The translations under genes were made by a program, and so were the position numbers. This document shows, in pieces, positions 33,886 to 42,828 of a stretch of DNA of 64,000 bases. Source of the DNA: Gibbula magus. Its lineage: Eukaryota; Mollusca; Gastropoda; Trochida; Trochidae. Where the stretch lies: contig OW388301.1 of NCBI GenBank assembly GCA_936450465.1, forward strand, positions 17,403,523 to 17,467,522, written 5' to 3'. Below the pieces are notes generated by a model, which saw only the letters and a list, made by a program, of their open reading frames with translations, made no database searches and was not told the DNA's origin. The first letter of the stretch is position 1. Each line of letters begins with the position of its first letter.

Positions 33886-34245
33886 TATGTATATTTAGGG
33901 TCTAGCGTCTATGTCTGTTTCATAACCAGAGCAGACGTGTGGACCCCCCAACCCCTTGTAAATAAGTGGATTCGCCCATTGACAGACATCTTTCACACAT
34001 GTCCCAGAAGACCTTTTGTCCATATAACAGGATGTAATTATTCTCGTCGGTCTGACAGGTGCAACGGAGTCTTTATTGAATCTGTCAACATGTCATGAAG
34101 AGAATTGATTTTGGGTGAAGACAGATTTCCATAACACCTATCATAAGAGATGTACTGAATCTGTATCCAATATAGATTGATATCATGCAGTGTCATTTTA
34201 CGGTCGTTAGTTTCGTGATTGATTAGTATCATCTTGAATGACTTA
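33886..34245. other. Intergenic DNA, no gene seen
   Basis: The plus frame at 33841-34098 starts inside the MITE terminus and is not a gene. No other feature was recognised. Confidence 0.4.
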
Positions 34246-34985
34246 AAGTGCGAGTTCTATCGAGAGTATCCGCCATGTTGTTTTTGTGCTGACATGAAAT
34301 GAGAAAACCTGTTCATGTTTACTAATTTAACATTTCCAAAATAATAAAACATATATATGTATATAACATCCGCAAAGTAAGAAATAGTTTATCATGAGAC
34401 TGATGAACAATGCCACAGCAAAGATTTCCACACTCAAAGCACTAATGAATAAGCAAATTTGTCAAATCGAAAGGCACCAGAATATATTTTAACTGGATTT
34501 AGTTATAATCATGTTATAATAACATGTATTATAGGTATAAACCAGAATGTCTCTCTTGATCATTAAGGGCCACAGGGGCCACACCCTAACAACCTAAATC
34601 CTCATCTTCTTCTCAAGTATGAAAAGTGCGAGTTCTATCGAGAGTATACGCCATGTTGTTTTTGTGCTTATGAAAGAAAAACGTCTAATTAATGTTTACT
34701 AATATAACATTCTTAAAATAATAAAAAATATGTATATGATACCCACAAAGTAACAAACAGTTTATCATTAGAATAATCAACATCTTAATATTTATATATA
34801 TATATCTTAATGTAGCAAAGCTTTCCACATTTGTAGCACCAATGAATGAGCAATATTTGTTGTAAATTTGTCAAATTTAACGGCACCAGAATATGACCTT
34901 TAGTGATATTTTTCAACTGGATTTAGTTATAATCATGTAATGATAACATGACTGGATTGTATTATACATATAAACAGGAATATCT
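34246..34985 (+). repeat. Direct duplication, ~360-bp unit
   Basis: Unit 1 (about 34246-34550) and unit 2 (about 34624-34985) share GTGCGAGTTCTATCGAGAGT, CGCCATGTTGTTTTTGTGCT, a GTTTATCAT motif and CTGGATTTAGTTATAATCAT. Unit 2 is somewhat longer and carries a TA-rich insertion near 34790. Related fragments appear near 15.83 and 63.7 kb, so the unit is likely a dispersed element. Confidence 0.7.
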
Positions 34986-35090
34986 CTCTTTTTTCCACAT
35001 AAAAATTCCCTGATAGAACCCTCTCTTTAAAATTAATGAAACTGGTGTCAGAATTTTAGAGATCTTATATTGTTGACACTTTGAATATCA

Positions 35091-35391
35091 AAAAGGGCAG
35101 GATATCGCAGTGGTTAACATGTTCAGCTTCGGATCAAGAGGTCCAGTGTTTGAATCCGCCAGGGACACGGCAACTTTGTCTGCAGTAGAGAACTGTTCTA
35201 CACGCAGTAAGGTTTGGGTGCAATGCTTCACTGAATTTCAGCGTAGTAATACCATGTTTTGCTAGTTCCAGTCAATGCTGACAGGTTTCAATGCAATGTA
35301 TGGTGTTGCAGGCTTTCTCCCAGCAATAATATAAGTGAAATAATGATGAAAATGATCTTGAACCCTAAATCACCTCACCTAACCTCATCTT
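35091..35391 (+). mobile_element. tRNA-derived SINE, family 1
   Basis: The head has GGATATCGCAGTGGTTAAC (A box) and a decayed B box (GTGTTTGAATCCGCC). The body has GAGAACTGTTCTACACGCAG and GGTTTGGGTGCAATGC, and the tail AACCCTAAATCACCTCACC. The copy is close to full length. Confidence 0.8.
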
Positions 35392-35987
35392 CTTCTCACG
35401 TACAAGAAGCCCTAGAAATGTCGAAATATACATAAAGAGGCAATGTGGATTATAAATCTGTTAATCATCTGACAACTGTATTCCTGGAAACAAATTTTTT
35501 ATAACTTTATATATTGTTTTAATAAATGAAGCATTATCAGGAGCCAATAAATTGAACTATATCAAAAACAAGGTTATTTGTCATCCTAGTTTATTGTGGT
35601 TAAATAAGTGATTGAAATGTCAATATCTGTGTCATTTAATTTATCAAAAGCAATATTTTTCGCGTTCTTGTTGCTCTTATTGAATTATTCAATAAACTGT
35701 CAACTTTTTCAATCTTTGTGTTAATATATGATAGAAGAAATTAAATTCTGAATAGGAAATTATGCTATGTGTCAATTTTGCTTCAAATGATGACAGATAA
35801 GACAATTTAAGACTTAAGATTCAATTTTTTTAAAATTCTGTTTGAAAATGATGGAATACATCTCATTGAAGCACTGATAATACGACTACGTGATACCATA
35901 TAATTATACAATTTCTCTCTTCAAAGGCTTACAATCTGAATAAAACAGTTGCAGTTTTTTTCGTTTTACTTTTATTTGTAATTCAAA
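35392..35987. other. Intergenic DNA, no gene seen
   Basis: The start (35392-35425) carries a scrap of the CTTCTTCTCACGTACAAGAA repeat. The rest is AT-rich and featureless. Confidence 0.4.
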
Positions 35988-35989
35988 TA

Positions 35990-36310
35990 CCGTATTCTCT
36001 CGGGTATAAGACATTAAATAAGAGCCTTAGACCATCCCCACTTTTCAGGGGTTGTACTGGTTGGGGTTATTCTCAGGTTATAGCCCACCCCCAACTTTGC
36101 CAGATGTTCCATGGTCATACATTACATAAATCTATAATATGATTTCAAGTTAAGTGTCAAAAACCTAAAAAAAACAACTATTCTGACTGTCTGACACTCT
36201 CCATATGAATTTTCATCTGAGTTTGGGTCTCTCCTGGCTAAAAGCCCACCCCCATGTTTTCAAGATGTTTGTTTGCCTGGCCCCGTGGTCTTATACCCGA
36301 GAGACTACGG
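35990..36310. mobile_element. TA-flanked MITE with CGGGTATAAG termini
   Basis: A 321-bp element between TA at 35988-35989 and 36311-36312. The termini CCGTATTCTCTCGGGTATAA and CTTATACCCGAGAGACTACG are inverted repeats of about 21 bp with one mismatch. The inner sequence contains a second CCCACCCCCA inverted motif. A fragment of the same family is at 18746-18850. Confidence 0.85.
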
Positions 36311-36312
36311 TA

Positions 36313-36998
36313 TGTCACTTCTAAAGATCTTCTTCAGCTTTTAATGTTTTAGAAAATTCTGTGATAACGTTTCAAAAGATAACCAAAAAAAGATTTGATA
36401 ATGAGATATAATATTGGAATTGTTACATAGATATATACACCCTTTAACAATACAATTTGCTTTGAGTACCTTTTGAAAAAAAATTTGATACAAATAATTT
36501 ATAATTTTATTAAAAAAAACATTCAATTCTTTTTGGTAAAATGTGGAGCGATTCAAGATGAAAGTATTAATTTCATATTATCATTATTCTCATCTATGAT
36601 TTACAAAAATTATTGTGGGTGTGAAATTGGAACATTTTTTCATCTACATAACTTATTATTTAAACTCGAACCCTTCGAGTTTAAGGAGTGATTAATTGGT
36701 CTGGAGTTAATCATTTGATGAAGAGATTCACCAGAGATAGCCTTTGTCTCTGAAACTTTATTGTTATGTTATTGTGTAAGGTGAAGAGGATCGAGGGTTG
36801 CAGATTCAAAGTTCAAATTTCAGTTATTGGTCTCAGGAGAGCAGGGTATAGTAGTGGCGTCAGCGGATACAAATACATTGATAGAGCAGGATGTATGTGC
36901 TTATGCTTGATTTAAACATATTTATTCAAGAGAAAGGATTGGGTACAAGTTATCCAACTTAATGAAACCCTCTCCTATGTACAATGTTGACATATGAT
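36313..36998. other. Intergenic DNA with a retroelement tail fragment
   Basis: Overlapping frames on both strands near 36341-36691 are AT-rich and featureless. At 36912-36976 (minus) there is another copy of the dispersed 3'-tail module (GGATTGGGTACAAGTTATCC on the plus strand). Confidence 0.45.
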
Positions 36999-37006
36999 AT
37001 TGAAAC

Positions 37007-38166
37007 CAGGGATGCAGATTCAAATTTTTGCCAGTCGGACATTTCATCTTTGACCCAAAAAGACGAACCCGGAAGTAATTTTTTTTACGAATAAAGTATG
37101 AGAAAGTATTACTATTTGTTGGTTCTTCATTCATTGCATACTATTAAACATAACACGAAAGCAATTAACGATAACTATTAATTTATCATTAACATGCATA
37201 AAATGGTTCATAATTTAAAATCAATGTTTATATCAACTACGATTAACCGACATTGCTAGTTTGAGCGAGTTTACACAAGCGAGTTTACAAGCGAATTTGC
37301 GTCAAGATAGACGAGAAAATTCAAATAATTTAATTGCACATAGTTCATCAAAAGTTCAAATCATGGACCAAATGATATGTACCTTCTAAATAATCATGTT
37401 AAATTCAAAGGAACTCGTTTTCAATAACGATATAATTTACGTAAACTCACAACTCGGCAGAGCACGTTGTCCAACTATTTTCCATACGACTATTTCCTAT
37501 TCCTAATTATTCGTTTTTTGATAGGTTTATTTATTTTGAATTTGTATAATAGCTTTACCATACATCGATATTGATCTATCATATTTTGTTACAATATGTT
37601 ACCTATGTTTTATGACTGAGAAATTATTAAATTTATCGAGATTCAAAGTAGCAAAATCTTAATCTGTAACAAATTCATGAATCACCGGTACGGTGAAGCC
37701 ACACGTTCAATGTTTATCTTTGACAAAAAAAATGTTCAATGCGATGTTAATGAAATCATTTTCGTTAATAATGTTGTGAAATGGGTCACATCTTTCAGTC
37801 ACTAAATGACACTGAAAATATCAATTAAATATCAAACGGTAAGTGTTTTTTCTGCAGACAATTATAATTTACTGAAGATAATGATCATTGATGTCGTGCC
37901 TCGTGCTGTGAAGAATAAATGTGACTTCTTGACTGGATCAACGTATTTCAATTTCATAAACAATTATGACCGACACAAGCAGGGCGGTTTGCCTTTATTT
38001 AATGCTTGTAAGTTTAGTTTTCCCAAGGACGTATATCACAATTCCTTGGTTTTCCTTTTATTTTCTGCAATCGGTCAACTGATGTCCGATAGGTAAATTT
38101 TCCATTCGGTCAAACTGGATTTACAATCGGACATGTCCGGCAAATAGACCGATTTCTGCATCCCTG
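37007..38166 (+). mobile_element. hAT-type non-autonomous element, copy 1
   Basis: A 1160-bp element with a perfect 8-bp target duplication ATTGAAAC (36999-37006 and 38167-38174). The ends CAGGGATGCAGATTCAAAT and GACCGATTTCTGCATCCCTG are short inverted repeats starting CAGGG, the form known for hAT elements. A second copy with its own duplication is at 60841. A 96-codon plus-strand frame (37806-38096) has a partly conserved counterpart in copy 2, but no hAT transposase domain was recognised. Confidence 0.9.
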
Positions 38167-38174
38167 ATTGAAAC

Positions 38175-38486
38175 GTAACATACATTATGTACAGAGACAT
38201 GTTTATATAGAAAGATGGGTATATTTACAAAAGAATCCGACATGACATAGCGGAGTATAATAACAAAAGAAAATATTCTAAAGGGTTATAAGCAGTTTCT
38301 ATCTTCATTGTCAAATCTTCCAGTGAGAGATATGTAACTATGTAACTTATGCTTGAAAAGAGTTACCAAGCATCAGGTGTTCTGCGATCAAGTACAGTTA
38401 TTCGCTGAATTATTATAGTACAAAGATAGAGGGTGCAGTATCAATAATGAAACATAAATTTAGGAAGCTTGAAACATTTATTGATA
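38175..38486. other. Intergenic DNA, no gene seen
   Basis: About 310 bp without a recognised element; the wording resembles decayed retroelement sequence, but no copy could be matched confidently. Confidence 0.35.
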
Positions 38487-38490
38487 TTAA

Positions 38491-39187
38491 AGGATGGATG
38501 AAATGACATATGGTCCAAATCGGATTCATTAAAATGGGATGTCAATTTGACAATTGCTCGATTTTAAATTTCTGAAATCGGTCCATAAATTACTTGTATA
38601 CGGCTTTTTAAAAAACCGCCTGATTTAGCCCCGGCGACCAGAATGAAAGTCTGCGGGGGTGTGACCCGTGAAGGGATGACTTCTGTGACGTATGTGGAGG
38701 AATTTGATTTTCAACGATAGTCACAATTCAACGTAATTTCGCAACATTTTGATTGTTAATTTCACAAAGATATCTTCAATAAACCAACTTAAATTTCCCA
38801 TATATCGAATGTTTAGATATCCAACTAGGTAATTCCGCAGATGACAATTACACAATTATTACATAAACATGTCTTTTTGGCGATGTAATACACCTCATAA
38901 ATTCATTTAGCGGCAGTGATAATTATCATTAATTAATTAACGAGACATCGGCGGAGAAGCTATCTAGCCGCCCCGTCTATCGCTTATCACAGTCACGCCT
39001 CAGTGAGCATTTTCAAAAGGTTTCGCCGAACAAATTGCGATAGTGTTAAAATGGGGGAATTAAAATCGTCTTAATTATCAATTGCAAGTGTATATTGTCT
39101 CGATTTTATGCTCAATTGATTCCGATATACAATATACGTAGAGGTAATCATCTGTCATTCTTGAGAAAAATGCATTTCATCTATCCT
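38491..39187. mobile_element. TTAA-flanked MITE, family C
   Basis: A 697-bp element between TTAA at 38487-38490 and 39188-39191. The termini AGGATGGATGAAATG and CATTTCATCTATCCT are 15-bp inverted repeats with one mismatch. The interior is more GC-rich in places (GCCCCGGCGACC; TAGCCGCCCCGTC). It is the only copy in the window. The AGG start and TTAA flanks match the convention of families A and B. Confidence 0.75.
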
Positions 39188-39191
39188 TTAA

Positions 39192-39345
39192 GGATATTTA
39201 TACCTTGCTGAACTTCACAAACGGCCTGCTTGAAGCGCACACACATTATTACCCTTGGACCAACATCTTTTCTTCTTTATCTTTTCTCACTGGTGGTATG
39301 CAACCTAGATGCCAATTAAGGTCACAAACCCTCACTTCCATACCA
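39192..39345. other. Short intergenic stretch
   Basis: Nothing recognised. Confidence 0.3.
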
Positions 39346-39465
39346 GGGCCCCCTTTCACGAAGCACTAAGGTGATCGTAAGTCACTAAGGTAACCTTAGT
39401 GCAATGTTACAGGATGGGAGTTATAAGGTTAACCTTAGTAAAGGTTGCTTTGTGAAAGGAGGCCC
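39346..39465. mobile_element. Short MITE with GGGCC termini
   Basis: A 120-bp element with inverted ends GGGCCCCCTTTCACGAAGC and GCTTTGTGAAAGGAGGCCC and inner inverted motifs CTAAGGTAACCTTAG and GGTTAACCTTAGTAAAGG. It has the compact foldback form of the elements at 26478 and 53284. Confidence 0.75.
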
Positions 39466-39640
39466 AGGTACCCAATTGTACTGCTGGGTTAACAGAGCCA
39501 CACTTTGAATAAAGTCACTTGCCCAAGGTAACACCACAAGTTTCACAACTTATGTCTGTGTCGGGTAGGTTATCAACACTCAGATTATCAGCGGGTCACC
39601 GATACAGCGAGCCGTGCTCACTGTTGCTGAACTTCAGTTA
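39466..39640 (-). mobile_element. Probable SINE family 2 remnant (minus)
   Basis: Plus-strand text GGTACCCAATTGTACTGCTG, GGTTAACAGAGCCACAC and AAAGTCACTTGCCCAAGG is the reverse complement of the family 2 body pattern (GCAAGG, CCAC and GGTAC end). The tRNA-like head is not clearly preserved. Confidence 0.5.
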
Positions 39641-40053
39641 AATGAGCTATGCAGGACCACGTACAGTTTCACCATAGTTATGCTATCAGAGAGACTTCTA
39701 CTAACAATGTAGTTGAATAATTGATGATAGGGCAGTGGTAAAGTAGGCAAGCTGACTGTTACAGTGTATACAAAGATTTTCATCATGATACAATATGGCT
39801 GATGCTGCCGGTATAACTCTCATTTTAATTGTTGACATGTGAATTAACTAATAAAGTTTACAACCGCATTCTTTCTTCATTCTCCTAACATGAAACATAG
39901 ATTTGAGTGTGTTTTAAAAGTCATTAGACAGTATAATAGAGTGTGTACTGAGTTATAATTTGAGGGAAAACAAGTCCAAACGCAAGCTCAAAATGTTGTC
40001 CTCGTTGTGGCCGGTTGAGATCATGGCATTCCTATTAGCTTGGACTAGCAGGA
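39641..40053. other. Intergenic DNA, no gene seen
   Basis: No coding sequence or recognised repeat. Text near 39700 (CAATGTAGTTGAATAATTGA) resembles 49425-49447, beyond the LTR element, implying an older dispersed segment on both sides. Confidence 0.35.
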
Positions 40054-40130
40054 TATCCCTTCAGCTCAACTGGCAGAGCCTCTGTCTCTCACTCGGAGAT
40101 GCTGGGTTCGAATCTCTATGTTGTTGTTAT
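40054..40130 (+). mobile_element. tRNA-like pseudogene or SINE head
   Basis: Contains TCAGCTCAACTGGCAGAGC (A box) and GCTGGGTTCGAATCTC (B box) at tRNA-like spacing. The ends do not form an acceptor stem, so this is not a functional tRNA gene. No clear SINE body follows. Confidence 0.5.
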
Positions 40131-40361
40131 CTAGAGGTTTCCACCATTGATGATTTTGCAGACGGTAAACTAAATCCTGAATTGAATCCCCCTGGTTGTT
40201 GAAATTTGTGTTTTCGTTCCTGCTACATCATGATTCAAACATAGCAGTTGCTGGTCTAAGGGGAGGAACAGGGGATTCATATCCCCCTATCCCCTATCCG
40301 CTACCCCCTCCCCCCTCGTACCCCCCTAAATTGTTCAAGTAAATTCATGGACGCCCTGGGT

Positions 40362-40365
40362 GAAC
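40362..40365. repeat. Target-site duplication GAAC (left)
   Basis: GAAC directly precedes the LTR at 40366 and directly follows the other LTR at 49324-49327. Four bases is a normal duplication length for Ty3/gypsy integrases. Confidence 0.8.
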
Positions 40366-41546
40366 TATCATGAGTGTGTCTCACGTACATCTCAGGTGTT
40401 ACGAATGTGAAATCCTGATATTATTCAAGAACACAGGTGTCTGGAGTAACGGGGAATTAGCACCAGTCACACAGTAAAGTCATGAGCCTTAGAACACTTT
40501 TCAACAACATTTATTCAACGGACAAACACGACAACATAGTACATAACATTTGTAGTTAACAATTGTATCCCAACTCCAAGGGCCTCACCTCACAAACTTC
40601 CAGCCCTTGGAGCATGGTGAGAGATAAATCAAAGTCTTAGGTCACTCCCTAAACTCACTCTCTAAGCTCCTAACTCTAACTACTGGAACTGGTCTGTCCA
40701 GGCTTTTTAAAGGTTATCATTTTCTGAACTTAAATTAATGACTGTTTTTCATTGGCTGCATTTGATAAGAAACTAATTTTCAATGGTAGCAATAATAATG
40801 TAACCATTTCATTGGTTGAAGTAATTTGCTAATCCTAAACCTAATCCTGACACAATGGGGTATTATCTAACAAGGGAGAATCTTCTTGGTGGCTGATGCC
40901 ATATGTAGTTAATTACAATTAAGGATTTTAATCTAATACAAAATTCACTAGCTTGGGGATAATTTAAACACTTTACACTGGGTAACAATTACATATTATT
41001 TTAGGAAAAGACATTGCGTCTCCTGGAACAATACCGGTATCTAGATGACCCTTAGGCACTATCTAGCTTGCTCACTAAATCAATTACATATCCCTTGAAG
41101 TTTTGACATACAATAGAATTAACCCTAATGACCTAAGGGCATATTTGTGAATATCCAAAAGATGTAATTTAACTGAATAACATAAGAGTTCAATTGGAAT
41201 ATATTTCATTAATTTAACTTATATCTATTTTATGAATTTCCAATGAAGGCTAAATAGAAATTGTATTTCAACACTTTGTATAATTTTAGTATCACATGTT
41301 TGCACATTTCAATAGTTCAATATACAGCTTGTTATTCTTATGAAGGATGAAGATAGTATAACATGTTAAGTCTGGTACAAACTGACATCTGTCATTACAT
41401 AATCTATCAGTCAAATATGGTCATTAGCCAATGTGGCTAACTAAAATGCAATCTGTAAATATATTTCTTGAATCTAGCTTGTAATTATTTTATCAGTTCA
41501 TTAGTTAATTAGGGCTTGAATATTTGTCCAAATTTAGCCCATGACA
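40366..41546 (-). mobile_element. 3' LTR of the Ty3/gypsy element
   Basis: An 1181-bp direct repeat of 48143-49323. Reading the element 5' to 3' (minus strand) it begins TGTCATGGGC and ends GCTCATGATA. By eye the two LTRs differ at one position (T at 40375 versus C at 48152). A TATA-like string CCTTTAAAAAG (40703-40713, minus) and AATAAA (40510-40515, minus) are placed as expected for the U3 promoter and the R-region polyadenylation signal. Confidence 0.93.
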
Positions 41547-41558
41547 TCTTCCCCCCGC
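41547..41558 (-). promoter_or_regulatory. Polypurine tract
   Basis: On the minus strand GCGGGGGGAAGA directly abuts the TGTCATG start of the 3' LTR. This is the plus-strand DNA primer site for reverse transcription. Confidence 0.85.
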
Positions 41559-42828
41559 TTGCGAAGTTTGGACTCCAAACTTGATTGGTGGGTGATGTAA
41601 ATTTATATTATTAAAATATGACATGTAAGTAAGTGTCTATATGAGTTTGAGTCCACAATGAAGAGTTGCACACAGTTCTGTAAAAGAGAACTTCAATCCG
41701 GCTGACACTGATCTTGACTGTTGTTTCCTTGATGACACAGAATATGATGTCAAGACGTATAGATCCTCCTGATGTCGGGCCCTGGCATCTGGGTATGATC
41801 TGTACATCTTGTTGGTCACTTGAAACATCTCAGCAAAGTCGATCAGTTTGGGTCAGCATTTCATGAAATGAGAAAAAGAAATTCTGGGCAGTATATTGTG
41901 TACAAAATTGTTATTTGTAACTAAAGATAATTGTAATACATATATTGATCTGAGTGATTCCACAGTCTCTGTAAAGCAAAATTGATTAAGGACATGAACA
42001 TGTACACAAAAACACATACACATACATATTAATATGTGACATTCACCTGTAATTGGCAGAATCAAAATTTGAACTAATAACATGTAAGATAATCATCATC
42101 AAATCAATCAATCCATCACCACAAATATAATCATCATATGCACATCATATTATAATGTATCAATACTTGGTTATCATCATCATAAAACCATATTAAGTAA
42201 CAGAAATTTACCTGAAATGGAACCATTGTAGTAAGTTTGGCAATTATCATATACCACAAAATGTCATCTCACAATAAACACATCAATTCTCAATTAACCA
42301 TTGGATCTGTGTCATAGTCATCTGTTCAATACCGTCATCATCATCATTATTTTGTGTACTATCATCATCATCATCATCATCAATATGTGTACACTCATCA
42401 TTGTCATCAATGGCAGTACTCTAATCAAGGTTATCAATATCAACATTGTCATCACTGTCAATATTCTCATGTCGTCACTGTCAATACTCTCATGTCGTCA
42501 CTGTCAATACTCTCATCATAAAGTCATCATAACTATCACCATCATCATCAGAAACTCTAAGTCTTCAAAAACATAATCTATTGTAATTAATGTATAGACA
42601 ATGCAAAGAATTGTAAGTTGCTTAATGCTGAAGTTTTCATTCATCCATGTAGTTCATTCAGTCATTCATTCATTCATTTATTTAGCTTTATTGAGAGTAG
42701 GTGCGCAATCTAAACTCAATATAATGTTTGTGTAACATCAACATTCAGGTGATCAAGCTGAAGCTGGTGTTCACAATGTAAAAACAAATTCAACTAAGAA
42801 TTGAATTGGTCACTGGGACAATGGTTTA
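41559..42828 (-). other. Non-coding 3' region of the element with ATC microsatellites
   Basis: About 1.27 kb between the pol stop and the polypurine tract. Minus-strand frames of 63 and 76 codons (41637-41828 and 41853-42083) show no Gag or envelope features. ATC/CAT trinucleotide repeats lie at 42330-42400 and 42440-42560, including three near-identical copies of a TCACTGTCAATACTCTCATG unit. Confidence 0.75.

Noticed and set aside
41637..42083. Gag or envelope gene downstream of pol
   Set aside because: The two short minus-strand frames lack a capsid major homology region, CCHC knuckle, signal peptide or membrane anchor.
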